The translations under genes and the position numbers were made by a program. Under the pieces are notes generated by a model. The model had not been told where the DNA came from and ran no database searches. It saw only the letters and a program-made list of their open reading frames with translations. From Sphingomonadales bacterium (GTDB lineage: Bacteria; Pseudomonadota; Alphaproteobacteria; Sphingomonadales; Sphingomonadaceae), in assembly GCA_025351405.1 (NCBI GenBank), contig JANXVZ010000019.1, forward strand, positions 19,929-83,928: DNA of 64,000 nt. The letters run 5' to 3'. Positions 9,717-18,329 of this stretch are shown in pieces (position 1 is the stretch's first letter; each line of letters begins with the position of its first letter).

Positions 9717-11498
9717 ATGCACGCTTATCGCACTCACAACTGCGCTGCCCTTCGCGCCTCCGACACCGGCTGCATGGTGCGGCTGTCGGGCTGGATCCAC
9801 CGCAAGCGTGACCATGGCGGCGTGTTGTTCATCGATCTGCGCGATCATTTCGGCCTGACCCAGATCGTCGTCGGGCCTGGCGCGCCGGCGTTCGACACGC
9901 TGGACAGGGCACGGCTCGAATCGGTGGTGACAATCACCGGCGAAGTCGTGGCGCGCGGGGCGGGGGCCGCAAACGCCAATCTTGCCACAGGCGAAATCGA
10001 GGTTCGCGCCGCGGACGTGGTCGTTCAGTCTGCAGCGACCGAGCTGCCGTTGCCGGTCGCCGGCGACGCCGAATACCCCGAGGAGATCCGGCTGAAATAC
10101 CGCTTCCTCGACCTGCGCCGCGATCGCCTGCACGCCAACATGATGCTGCGTTCAGGGGTCATCGCGTCCTTGCGCCAACGCATGATCGCGCAAGGCTTTA
10201 CCGAATTCCAGACGCCGATCCTCACCGCCTCCTCGCCGGAAGGTGCGCGCGACTATCTGGTGCCGAGCCGCGTGCACCCGGGCAAATTCTATGCCCTTCC
10301 GCAAGCGCCGCAGATGTTCAAGCAGCTGCTGATGGTGGCCGGCTTCGATCGCTATTTCCAGATCGCACCATGTTTTCGTGATGAAGATGCCCGCGCGGAT
10401 CGCAGCCCCGGTGAATTTTACCAGCTCGACTTCGAAATGAGCTTTGTCACCCAAGACGATGTTTTTGCTGCCATCGAACCGGTGTTGGCGGGCGTGTTCG
10501 AACAGTTTGCCGGCTTTGGCGGACGCGCGCCCTGGGCGGTGACGCAAGGGGCCTTTCCACGCATTCCCTATGCGGAATCAATGCTGAAATACGGCAACGA
10601 CAAGCCCGACCTGCGCAACCCGATCATCATCCAGGATGTCACCGAACAATTCCGTGGTTCAGGCTTCGGCCTGTTTGCCAAGATGGTGGAAAGCGGCAAT
10701 GTCGTGCGTGCCATCGCAGCGCCCAATACAGCGGAAAAGAGCCGCAAGTTCTTCGACGACATGAACGAATGGGCCCGCGGTGAAGGCTATGCCGGGCTTG
10801 GCTATGTAACGCGCAAGGCCGGCGAGTTCGGGGGACCGGTCGCCAAGAATCACGGCGAGCCGGGCATGCAGGCGGTTTACGACCAGCTGGGCCTTGGCCC
10901 GGACGATGGCTGCTTTTTCGCCGCCGGGAAACTCAGCGAGGCGGCGAAACTGGCCGGACTTGCGCGCACCCGCGTCGGACAGAATCTGGGCCTGATCGAG
11001 CAGAACACCTTCAAATTCTGCTGGATTGTCGATTTCCCGATGTTCGAATATGACGAGGACGCCAAAAAGGTCGACTTCAGCCACAATCCCTTCTCGATGC
11101 CGCAGGGCGAACTCGCGGCGCTTGAAACCATGAACCCGCTCGATATCCTTGCCTATCAATATGATATCGTCTGCAACGGCGTCGAACTTTCATCTGGCGC
11201 CATCCGCAACCACCGCCCGGAAATCATGTACAAGGCCTTCGAGATCGCCGGCTACAGCCGGGACGACGTCGACCGCGATTTCGCCGGCATGATCAATGCC
11301 TTCAAGTTCGGCGCGCCGCCGCACGGCGGTTCGGCGCCGGGTGTTGACCGTATCGTCATGCTGATCGCCGATGAGCCCAACATTCGCGAGGTCGTGGTCT
11401 TCCCGATGAACCAGAAGGCGGAAGATCTGATGATGAACGCGCCGAACGTCGCCACCGCCAAGCAACTGCGCGAGCTGCATATCCGTGTTGTCGAATAA
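9717..11498 (+). CDS. aspS: Aspartyl-tRNA synthetase (probably non-discriminating)
   Basis: AspRS charges tRNA with aspartate. The 593-aa bacterial-type class II enzyme has an N-terminal OB-fold anticodon domain ([19 protein letters not shown]), motif 2 ([19 protein letters not shown]), a GAD insertion in the middle ([19 protein letters not shown]) and motif 3 ([13 protein letters not shown]). In the first OB segment the residue equivalent to Pseudomonas aeruginosa His31 is His (RDHGG), where E. coli has Leu. His there goes with non-discriminating enzymes that also make Asp-tRNA(Asn) for GatCAB amidation. That reading is inference from one position. The stop precedes the next ATG by one base. 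Confidence 0.97.
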   Translation: MHAYRTHNCAALRASDTGCMVRLSGWIHRKRDHGGVLFIDLRDHFGLTQIVVGPGAPAFDTLDRARLESVVTITGEVVARGAGAANANLATGEIEVRAADVVVQSAATELPLPVAGDAEYPEEIRLKYRFLDLRRDRLHANMMLRSGVIASLRQRMIAQGFTEFQTPILTASSPEGARDYLVPSRVHPGKFYALPQAPQMFKQLLMVAGFDRYFQIAPCFRDEDARADRSPGEFYQLDFEMSFVTQDDVFAAIEPVLAGVFEQFAGFGGRAPWAVTQGAFPRIPYAESMLKYGNDKPDLRNPIIIQDVTEQFRGSGFGLFAKMVESGNVVRAIAAPNTAEKSRKFFDDMNEWARGEGYAGLGYVTRKAGEFGGPVAKNHGEPGMQAVYDQLGLGPDDGCFFAAGKLSEAAKLAGLARTRVGQNLGLIEQNTFKFCWIVDFPMFEYDEDAKKVDFSHNPFSMPQGELAALETMNPLDILAYQYDIVCNGVELSSGAIRNHRPEIMYKAFEIAGYSRDDVDRDFAGMINAFKFGAPPHGGSAPGVDRIVMLIADEPNIREVVVFPMNQKAEDLMMNAPNVATAKQLRELHIRVVE

Positions 11499-11499
11499 C

Positions 11500-11988
11500 A
11501 TGTTGAATATACGGGCTGCATTGCCGGCCGATACCGCCACCATCCTGCAACTCGTCCGCGATCTTGCCGCCTATGAGCGCGAGCCGGATGCTGTGATGGC
11601 CACCATCGCCGACTTCGACGCGGCGTTGTTCGGTCCGAAGCCCGTCGCCGAGGCGGTTATCGCCGAACAGCATGGTGAAGCCGTGGGCATGGCGCTGTTC
11701 TTCACCACTTATTCGACCTGGACGGGCAAGCCCGGGCTTTACCTTGAAGACCTGTTCGTCAGGCCACAGGCGCGCGGGGCAGGCGCCGGCAAGGCGCTGC
11801 TCGTCCATCTTGCCAGCATTGCATTGGCCCGCGGCTATAGCCGCTTCGACTGGGCAGTGCTCGACTGGAACACGCCGGCGATCGGGTTCTACAAAGCGCT
11901 GGGCGCCCGCATGCTGGATGAATGGACAACCATGCGCGTCGACGGCACTGCGCTGGCTGCCTTGGCGGGTACGCCACCCCGGCCTTGA
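11500..11988 (+). CDS. GNAT-family N-acetyltransferase (SAT1-like)
   Basis: This 162-aa protein has the GNAT fold: an N-terminal RAALPADTATILQLVRDLAAYE, the acetyl-CoA binding loop VRPQARGAGAGKALLVHLA near residue 90 and a C-terminal NTPAIGFYKALGARMLDEW block. The EDLFV strand before the loop, WAVLDWN and GFYKALGA are typical of the spermidine/thialysine acetyltransferase (SAT1/SAT2) branch, so a polyamine or amino-acid amine is a plausible substrate, unproven. The start at ATG 11500 is one base after the aspS stop, so it probably travels in the same transcript. Confidence 0.85.
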   Translation: MLNIRAALPADTATILQLVRDLAAYEREPDAVMATIADFDAALFGPKPVAEAVIAEQHGEAVGMALFFTTYSTWTGKPGLYLEDLFVRPQARGAGAGKALLVHLASIALARGYSRFDWAVLDWNTPAIGFYKALGARMLDEWTTMRVDGTALAALAGTPPRP

Positions 11989-12033
11989 TCGGGACGTCGC
12001 CGCAAGCAACGCCCCGGTCAACCGCAGCCTGTC

Positions 12034-12618
12034 TCAGCCGCGTGGAGCGCCGGGATGTTCGCGCGGGGTCGGCACTTCGGCACCGCTTTCCGCCAGATTA
12101 TAGCGTTCGATCGATTCGAGGATCAGCCGTTCGGCGGTCGCCCGGTCACGCCAGCCGTCGAAGCGGGTCCATTTGCCCGGCTCCAGATCCTTGTAGTGCG
12201 TGAAGAAATGTTCGATCTGCTGGAGAAGAATATCCGGCAAGTCCTTGTATTCCTTCACATCGTCGTAATAGGGATGGACGCTGTTGACCGACACGCACAA
12301 CAGCTTGGCATCGCCGCCCTTGTCGTCTTCCATCATCATGACGCCGACGGGCCGTACCCGGCTGATGCAGCCCGGAATGAAGGGCGTGCGTGCCACCACC
12401 AGCGCGTCGATGGGATCGCCATCTTCGGCCAGGGTGTGCGGGATGAAACCATAGTTCGTCGGATAACGCATCGCGGTATGGAGGATGCGATCGACGAACA
12501 GCGCGCCGGACGCCTTGTCGAGCTCGTACTTCACGGGCTCGCCGCCAAGCGGACATTCGATTACGACATTGACGTCGTGGGGCGGGTTGACCCCGATCGG
12601 AATTTGATCGATCCGCAT
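12034..12618 (-). CDS. ppa: Inorganic pyrophosphatase
   Basis: Ppa hydrolyses pyrophosphate released by biosynthetic reactions, pulling them forward. The 194-aa family I soluble enzyme shows the signature EDGDPIDALVV near residue 65 with its metal-binding aspartates, the YPTNYGFIP substrate loop, EDDKGGDAKLLCV, and HFFTHYKDLEPGKW. The frame stays open 28 codons upstream, but ATG 12618 has a strong ribosome-binding site (AGGAGA, about 6 bp before) and starts the conserved N-terminus MRIDQIPIG. It is divergent from the SMR transporter gene, with 68 bp between them that must hold both promoters. Confidence 0.97.
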   Translation of the reverse strand: MRIDQIPIGVNPPHDVNVVIECPLGGEPVKYELDKASGALFVDRILHTAMRYPTNYGFIPHTLAEDGDPIDALVVARTPFIPGCISRVRPVGVMMMEDDKGGDAKLLCVSVNSVHPYYDDVKEYKDLPDILLQQIEHFFTHYKDLEPGKWTRFDGWRDRATAERLILESIERYNLAESGAEVPTPREHPGAPRG

Positions 12619-12686
12619 CTTGCTCTCCTGATGATGCGCTGCCGCGTAAGGGCTGCAGGGCGATTCGTCCACTGCAAGGGAATGAA

Positions 12687-13004
12687 ATGGCTTGGCTGGC
12701 ACTGATCGTTGGCGGGCTGTTCGAAGTCGGTTTCACCACTTCGCTGCGCCACGTCGATGGTTTTCGCAACCTGCCCTGGGTGCTTGCCTTCCTCGCCTCC
12801 GTGGCGCTCAGCATGGGCCTGCTCGAATATGCTTCGCGCAGCATTCCGCTTGGTACCGCGTACGCGATCTGGGCCGGCATCGGTGCCACGGGAACGGTAC
12901 TGGTCGGGATCGCGCTTTATGGTGAAGTGGCCAGCGCGCCACGTCTGTTGCTCATCGCAGCGCTGATCGGTTGCATCGTCGGGCTGAAGTTGCTGAAGGC
13001 CTGA
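12687..13004 (+). CDS. SMR-family exporter, SugE/Gdx-like
   Basis: Small multidrug resistance proteins are four-helix, dual-topology proton antiporters. The 105-aa product has the membrane-embedded Glu in helix 1 (GGLFEVGFTTSLR), the family block IPLGTAYAIWAGIGATGTVLVGI spanning helix 3, and a closing GCIVGLKLLKA helix. The sequence GTAYAIWAGIG and the lack of a clear EmrE pattern favour the SugE/Gdx branch, whose characterised members export guanidinium. No guanidine riboswitch is visible in the 68-bp upstream gap. ATG 12687 has AAGGG 6 bp before it. An out-of-frame ATG at 12682 is ignored. Confidence 0.88.
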   Translation: MAWLALIVGGLFEVGFTTSLRHVDGFRNLPWVLAFLASVALSMGLLEYASRSIPLGTAYAIWAGIGATGTVLVGIALYGEVASAPRLLLIAALIGCIVGLKLLKA

Positions 13005-13038
13005 TTGATAAAGGCCAGAATTTTCGGCGGGTCGGACG

Positions 13039-14961
13039 TTATTGCGGCATCAGCAGCCGGTCGAGCGCGCCATCGCCCTTGCCGGTCTTTTCAAACCGGG
13101 GAAAGCGCAGCCCTTCATTCCACGCCATGTCGATGCCGTGAACCCGGTCGCCGGTTTTTACCATCAGTCGGATCGGAACCTTGCCGCCCTTTGCCGCGAT
13201 GATCGCCGCTTTCAGGAAATCGTCGGAATAGGGCAGTTCGTTGACCGCGATCAGCTGGTCGCCGACGGTGAGACCGGCAGCAAAGGCAGCGCTGTCCCAT
13301 GCGACCTGTTCGACCTTGGCGTCCTTGCCGACCACGAGACCGCCGGAATAGCTGAGGTTGAGCACCTTGCCGGCTTTCATGCCATCGGCGAACGCAAGGG
13401 TGGGAGTGTCGGTATAGACCAGCCTGTAGCCGGACATGGTGAAACCGTTGAGCGGCGCGCCTGTGGATTTTTCGGTCAGCCGCTTCTGCAGGAAGCCCGA
13501 CCAATCGTAGGGCACGACGCTGTCGAGGGTCTTGACGACATCGTCGAATGTGTAGGTCAGCGTCCCCCAATCGCCATCGTTGACCCCAAAGAATGCCTTG
13601 GCAAAATCGTCGAGGCCCTTGCTGCCCTTGGTTTCGCGTCGAATGATGGCGTCGGCCTCCATCCAGATCAGCAGGCCTTCGTTGTAGTAATCCTCGCTGC
13701 GCTGGTAGCTGACCCAGCCCTTGGGGGCGCGGCGGCTGATCACCGGGTCGTTGGTGGTGTCGTCGAGCGACCGCCATTGCCGGGCGGGCCGATTGTCGAG
13801 GCTGGCGGCGATGGCGGCGAGCGAATCGAGCGTTTCCTGCTTGGTCGCCAGGCCGGACCGCGCGCCCAGCACATAACCCCAGAATTGGGTCTGCCCCTCA
13901 TAGACCCATAGCAGGCTGTCGCGCATCGGAACGCTGTAGTCGGCGGTGAACAAATCGGCGCCGCGGCGGTACTTGCCGTCCCAGCTATGGGTGAATTCAT
14001 GCGGCAAAAGGTTGCGCCGGCCGGGGCCTTTGCTCGTCTTGGTGTCCCAATCGGTGAAATAGTCGGTGGTGACACCATCCTCGCTGCTGCGATGGTGTTC
14101 GAGCCCGATGCCCCCCATCGTCTCGGACAGCGACACCAGGAAGTCATAATGGTCGAAATGGCGGGCACCGAACAGCTTGACCGCCTGGTCCACCAATCGC
14201 TTGTGGGCATCGATCTGTGCCGCCGACGCGACGAGGAAGCGCGGTGCATCGGCGACGACGTCGAGTGTCACATCGTGGCCAAGGTCCCATTTCTGGAAAT
14301 ACCGCCCGGCGATGAACGGCGAATCGACCAGCGTTTCATAGTCGGTGGTTTCATAGGTGATGATGTCGCCATTCGTGGCAGTCGGCCGCAGTGCCCCGGC
14401 CGCCTTCCAGCCTGCCGGCCAGGTCACGCGGGTTTCGATGGGGATGTTGCGGGTGAAATAGCCGGCCGGATACAGCGAAACGCTGTTCGGCTGCAGGCTC
14501 ATCATGTCGGTGGTCACCACGATGCGCCCCTGGTTGGCGTTCGTGGCGGAAGCAAAGGCAAATTGCACGTCGAGCGCCTTGGCCCCAGCGGGCACATCGA
14601 CGGTGATGGCATAGACATCGACCTGGTCGCGTTTCCACAGCAGTTCCCTGCCGCCGGCGCGGATGACGAGGCCGACAAGCTTTTCAAGCTGGCCGGTCGG
14701 GCTGTGGTTGCCCGGCAGCCATTTGGGGAACAGCAGCGTCATCGGGCCAGCGGCGGCAACGGGAATGGTTTCCTGGACCTTGAAGATGCCGCGGGTGATA
14801 TCGGTGGCGTCGACCTTCAACTGGATCGTGCCCGGAAAGGCGATGTCGCGCGCCGCGGGAATGGTGTTTTCAAACGGCAGCGGCTGTGGCTTGCTGTTGG
14901 GCACGGCGGCGATGGCGCTGGTGGCGAGCAGTGCCGCAATGGCGGACAGGACGATACGCAT
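13039..14961 (-). CDS. M61-family (glycyl) metallopeptidase with PDZ domain
   Basis: This is a 640-aa exported zinc peptidase. A signal peptide (MRIVLSAIAALLATSAIAA) is followed by a beta-rich N domain (residues 45-210), then the M1/M61-like catalytic domain with the zinc motif HEFTHSWDGK near residue 310 and the downstream Glu helix (SLLWVYEGQTQFWGYVLGA). The C-terminal 100 residues form a PDZ-like domain (VEQVAWDSAAFAAGLTVGDQ). The family's characterised Sphingomonas member is a glycyl aminopeptidase. It is a monocistronic leftward gene, convergent with the SMR gene and divergent from hisS. Confidence 0.92.
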   Translation of the reverse strand: MRIVLSAIAALLATSAIAAVPNSKPQPLPFENTIPAARDIAFPGTIQLKVDATDITRGIFKVQETIPVAAAGPMTLLFPKWLPGNHSPTGQLEKLVGLVIRAGGRELLWKRDQVDVYAITVDVPAGAKALDVQFAFASATNANQGRIVVTTDMMSLQPNSVSLYPAGYFTRNIPIETRVTWPAGWKAAGALRPTATNGDIITYETTDYETLVDSPFIAGRYFQKWDLGHDVTLDVVADAPRFLVASAAQIDAHKRLVDQAVKLFGARHFDHYDFLVSLSETMGGIGLEHHRSSEDGVTTDYFTDWDTKTSKGPGRRNLLPHEFTHSWDGKYRRGADLFTADYSVPMRDSLLWVYEGQTQFWGYVLGARSGLATKQETLDSLAAIAASLDNRPARQWRSLDDTTNDPVISRRAPKGWVSYQRSEDYYNEGLLIWMEADAIIRRETKGSKGLDDFAKAFFGVNDGDWGTLTYTFDDVVKTLDSVVPYDWSGFLQKRLTEKSTGAPLNGFTMSGYRLVYTDTPTLAFADGMKAGKVLNLSYSGGLVVGKDAKVEQVAWDSAAFAAGLTVGDQLIAVNELPYSDDFLKAAIIAAKGGKVPIRLMVKTGDRVHGIDMAWNEGLRFPRFEKTGKGDGALDRLLMPQ

Positions 14962-15078
14962 ATGTATTGATTACCCCTTGATGGCACAGGCTAATCGGGG
15001 AAGCAGGCGGCTGTCCAGTGATGCAGCGACGATGGCGAGGATGACAATCGCGCGCGTCTCGCCTATCCCGCGCCGACC

Positions 15079-16353
15079 ATGAGCAAGCAACAACGCCCGC
15101 AACAGCGCCCGCAGCAACGCCCGCGCGGTACCCAGGACATGATCGGCGAGCAGGCAGCGCGCTTCGACCATGTCATCGAAACCTTCAACCGCGTGCGCAA
15201 GCTTTACGGATTTGGGCGCGTCGAGGTGCCGGTTTTCGAGGCGACTTCGGTGTTTTCGCGGTCGCTCGGCGAAACCACCGATGTTGTGTCGAAGGAGATG
15301 TATTCGTTCGAGGATCGCGGCGGTGATTCGCTCACCCTGCGTCCGGAATTCACCGCCGGGATTGCCCGCGCCTATATCGAGAACGGCTGGCAGATGCACA
15401 GCCCGCTCAAGCTGGCGACCTGGGGGCCGTTGTTTCGTTACGAGCGCCCGCAAAAGGGCCGTTTCCGGCAGTTTCACCAGTTGGACGCCGAAGTGTTGGG
15501 CGCGGCGGAGCCCGCTGCCGATGTCGAGGTGATCGCGCTGGCGCAGCAGGTCCTCGACGAGCTGGGTGTTTCCGGCGATGTCACGCTGCAACTGAACACC
15601 ATGGGCGATCCTGAAACCCGTGCCGCGTGGAGCACGGCGACCGCAGCGCATTTCGCTGCCAACGCCGATGCTTTGGGTGAGGAGAGCCGGCGGCGGCTGC
15701 TCACCAATCCGCTGCGCATTCTCGACAGCAAGGATGCTACCGACCATGCGCTGGTGGCCGCCGCGCCCAAGATCGACGCTTATATGACGTCGGACGCGGG
15801 GGCCTTTTTCGAAGCGCTGCAAAAGGGCTTGCAGGCATCGGGGATTGCCTGGGTCGCCAACGCACGGTTGGTGCGCGGGCTGGACTATTATCGGCACACG
15901 GTGTTCGAATTCGTAACCGAGGCGCTGGGTGCGCAGGGGACTGTGATCGGCGGCGGGCGTTATGACGGACTGGTTGGCACGATGGGCGGGCCGGAGACGC
16001 CTGCGGTGGGCTGGGCAGGGGGGATCGAGCGGCTAGCGATGCTAGTGGCGGAGCCGCGAACAACAGCTACCATTGCTGTCGTCGCTGACTCTCCCGAACA
16101 AGACGAGTTAGCGCGCAAATATCTGCTTTTGCTGCGTCGGGGTAATGTCCCTTCCGAGATAGCTTATCGAGGTAACACGAAACGCCAAGTAGAGATCGCC
16201 AAAAAGCGGGGTTCTAGAGCAGTTCTGATTGTACGCGGCGCAGATACTGAACGTCCCTTGCATATACAGCACCTCGAAACTGACGACGATGATCGCCACG
16301 CTACTCAGCAAGAGATTGTGGCTGCGATTGGCGTTGCAGTAACTGGCAACTGA
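15079..16353 (+). CDS. hisS: Histidyl-tRNA synthetase with a low-GC anticodon-binding domain
   Basis: HisRS charges tRNA(His). The 424-aa class II enzyme shows motif 1 within [12 protein letters not shown], motif 2 in [19 protein letters not shown], the HisA block [12 protein letters not shown] and motif 3 [15 protein letters not shown]. Two oddities: the N-terminus carries a short Q-Q-R-P tandem repeat (three units from 9-bp DNA repeats), and the last ~100 codons (from about 16051), which encode the anticodon-binding domain ([17 protein letters not shown]), drop to roughly 52% GC by hand count while the catalytic part is about 65%. The frame is intact and ends one base before prfA, so the protein is probably functional. 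Confidence 0.95.
   Translation: MSKQQRPQQRPQQRPRGTQDMIGEQAARFDHVIETFNRVRKLYGFGRVEVPVFEATSVFSRSLGETTDVVSKEMYSFEDRGGDSLTLRPEFTAGIARAYIENGWQMHSPLKLATWGPLFRYERPQKGRFRQFHQLDAEVLGAAEPAADVEVIALAQQVLDELGVSGDVTLQLNTMGDPETRAAWSTATAAHFAANADALGEESRRRLLTNPLRILDSKDATDHALVAAAPKIDAYMTSDAGAFFEALQKGLQASGIAWVANARLVRGLDYYRHTVFEFVTEALGAQGTVIGGGRYDGLVGTMGGPETPAVGWAGGIERLAMLVAEPRTTATIAVVADSPEQDELARKYLLLLRRGNVPSEIAYRGNTKRQVEIAKKRGSRAVLIVRGADTERPLHIQHLETDDDDRHATQQEIVAAIGVAVTGN
16051..16353 (+). other. Low-GC patch over the 3' end of hisS
   Basis: By hand count, 16081-16320 has about 124 G/C in 240 bases (52%), while line 15901-15960 just upstream has about 67% and prfA right after 16355 returns to high GC. Codons with A or T at the third position (AAA, GTA, TTA, AGA-type choices) become common here and are rare in neighbouring genes. 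The patch coincides with the anticodon-binding domain, which suggests a recombined or acquired domain rather than random drift. No flanking repeat or mobile-element scar was seen. Confidence 0.7.
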
Positions 16354-16354
16354 A

Positions 16355-17419
16355 ATGATCATCTCCCCCGAGCGCATAGCCCAGATCGAGCGCCGCCACG
16401 CCGACCTCGCCGCCCAGATGGGCAACCCGTCGCTTGCTGCCGACAAGTTCGTGCAATTGTCGAAGGACTATGCCGAACTCACCCCCGTCGTCGAAGCGGC
16501 CGCCGCGTTGCGGGCGCTGCGCGAGGAGGCCGCCAGCCTCAAATCCATCGCGGCCAACGACGAAATGTATGAGATGGCGCAGGAGGAGCTTGTCGCCATC
16601 GAAGAACAGCTTCCCGCCGCCGAACGCGCCATGGCACTGAAATTGCTGCCAAAGGACAGCGCCGACAGCAAGCCGGCGATGCTCGAAATTCGCGCAGGCA
16701 CTGGCGGTGACGAAGCCGCGCTGTTCGCCGGAGACCTTTATCGCATGTACGAGCGCTATGCCGCGACCCGGAACTGGCGGATCGAGCTGATGTCGGCGTC
16801 GGCCGGGGAGATGGGCGGCTTCAAGGAAATCATCGCCAGCGTCACCGGCGACAGCGTTTTCGCCCGGCTGAAGTTCGAAAGCGGCGTCCACCGCGTCCAG
16901 CGCGTGCCGGCGACCGAAACCCAGGGCCGTATCCACACCAGTGCGGCAACGGTCGCGGTGCTGCCCGAAGCTGAAGAGGTCGATATCGATATCCAGGACA
17001 AGGATTTGCGCATCGATGTCTTCCGGTCGTCGGGACCGGGTGGCCAATCGGTCAACACCACCGACAGCGCGGTGCGCATCACCCATCTGCCCTCGGGGCT
17101 GGTGGTGCAGCAGCAGGATGAGAAATCCCAGCACAAGAACAAGGCCAAGGCCATGAAAGTGCTGCGCTCACGGCTTTATGACCTGGAACGCAGCAAGGTC
17201 GATTCGGCGCGCTCGGCGGATCGCAAGGCCATGGTCGGATCGGGCGACCGGTCGGAGCGGATCCGCACCTATAATTACCCGCAGGGGCGGGTTACCGACC
17301 ATCGCATCAACCTGACGCTGCACCGGCTGTCCGAAATCCTCGAAGGCCCGGGGCTGGAGGAGATGATCGCGGCGCTGATCTCGGAGGATGAAGCGGCGCG
17401 GCTGGCGGAACTGGGGTGA
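16355..17419 (+). CDS. prfA: Peptide chain release factor 1
   Basis: RF1 recognises UAA and UAG stop codons and triggers peptide release. The 354-aa product has the helical domain 1, the codon-reading PAT tripeptide in [16 protein letters not shown], and the catalytic GGQ loop in [18 protein letters not shown], whose glutamine is normally methylated by PrmC, encoded just downstream. The C-terminus [13 protein letters not shown] is typical. The gene starts one base after the hisS stop, giving a hisS-prfA-prmC translation operon. Confidence 0.97.
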   Translation: MIISPERIAQIERRHADLAAQMGNPSLAADKFVQLSKDYAELTPVVEAAAALRALREEAASLKSIAANDEMYEMAQEELVAIEEQLPAAERAMALKLLPKDSADSKPAMLEIRAGTGGDEAALFAGDLYRMYERYAATRNWRIELMSASAGEMGGFKEIIASVTGDSVFARLKFESGVHRVQRVPATETQGRIHTSAATVAVLPEAEEVDIDIQDKDLRIDVFRSSGPGGQSVNTTDSAVRITHLPSGLVVQQQDEKSQHKNKAKAMKVLRSRLYDLERSKVDSARSADRKAMVGSGDRSERIRTYNYPQGRVTDHRINLTLHRLSEILEGPGLEEMIAALISEDEAARLAELG

Positions 17420-17528
17420 GCGTCGCCGCCGCCCGCCACGGCAATCTGGCCGGCAACCGGGAACCCAGGGCCGATTGCGCTGTGCACCAACCGCAGGACC
17501 AGGGCCACACCGGCGCCGGCATGGCATC

Positions 17529-18329
17529 GTGACGACGACAGCGATGGCGCTCGCTGCGGCGGCGCGCGAGATTGACCGGCTTGATGCCGAAGTCCTGCTC
17601 GCGCACCTGCTCGGCATCGACCGCATGGCGCTGTTGCTCAATCCGGACCGCAGCATCGACGCGCAAGGCTATGAAATGCTAGTCCAGCGCCGTGTGACCG
17701 GCGAACCCGTCGCCTATATAATCGGGCACCGGGAATTCTGGTCCCTCGACCTGCGCGTTACCCCGGACGTGCTGATTCCGCGGCCCGATTCAGAGACATT
17801 GATCGATGTCGCCATTGCGTCCTGCGCCGTGCCGCCCGCACGAATCCTCGACCTGGGCACCGGCAGCGGCGCGCTGTTGCTCGCGGCGTTGCAGCACTGG
17901 CCGGCAGCATCCGGCGTCGGTGTCGATATCTCCCCGCGAGCATTGGCGGTCGCTCGCGGCAATGCCGGACGGCTGGGTCTTGATGGCCGCAGCACGTTCC
18001 GCATCGGGGACTGGGGCCACGACCTTTCCGAACGGTTCGACCTTGTCCTCGCCAACCCGCCCTATGTCGAAACCGATGCCGAACTGGCGCGCGATGTCCG
18101 CGACCATGAACCGGCAAGGGCACTGTTCGCCGGGCCGGACGGGCTCAGGGAATACCGCAGGCTTGTCCCGCAACTGCCTGGATTGTTGGGGGTCGGCGCC
18201 ACCGCGATTGTCGAGATCGGATCGACCCAGGCCGCGGCGGTGCAGGCCATGGTGGCGGCAGCAGGCCTGCAGAGTAGCGTCCACAGGGATATTTCGGGGC
18301 ATGACCGCTGCGTCGCGATGTGCGCCTAA
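17529..18329 (+). CDS. prmC: Peptide chain release factor N5-glutamine methyltransferase
   Basis: PrmC methylates the glutamine of the GGQ motif in RF1 and RF2 using SAM. The 266-aa protein has an N-terminal helical substrate-binding domain (DAEVLLAHLLGIDRMALLL), the motif IPRPDSETLIDVA, the SAM-binding loop ILDLGTGSGALLLAAL and the catalytic NPPY (VLANPPYVETDAEL). GTG 17529 is chosen because its N-terminus matches the expected family length. ATG 17544 is the alternative. About 110 bp separate it from prfA. Its stop overlaps the convergent serine hydrolase gene by 4 bp. Confidence 0.93.
   Translation: MTTTAMALAAAAREIDRLDAEVLLAHLLGIDRMALLLNPDRSIDAQGYEMLVQRRVTGEPVAYIIGHREFWSLDLRVTPDVLIPRPDSETLIDVAIASCAVPPARILDLGTGSGALLLAALQHWPAASGVGVDISPRALAVARGNAGRLGLDGRSTFRIGDWGHDLSERFDLVLANPPYVETDAELARDVRDHEPARALFAGPDGLREYRRLVPQLPGLLGVGATAIVEIGSTQAAAVQAMVAAAGLQSSVHRDISGHDRCVAMCA

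Noticed and set aside
12619..12702. An extended N-terminus for ppa
   Set aside because: A strong AGGAGA ribosome site precedes ATG 12618 and the upstream residues overlap the divergent transporter gene.
17388..17528. An extended N-terminus for prmC reaching into prfA
   Set aside because: The extra residues have no similarity to PrmC and arise from an open frame overlapping prfA.
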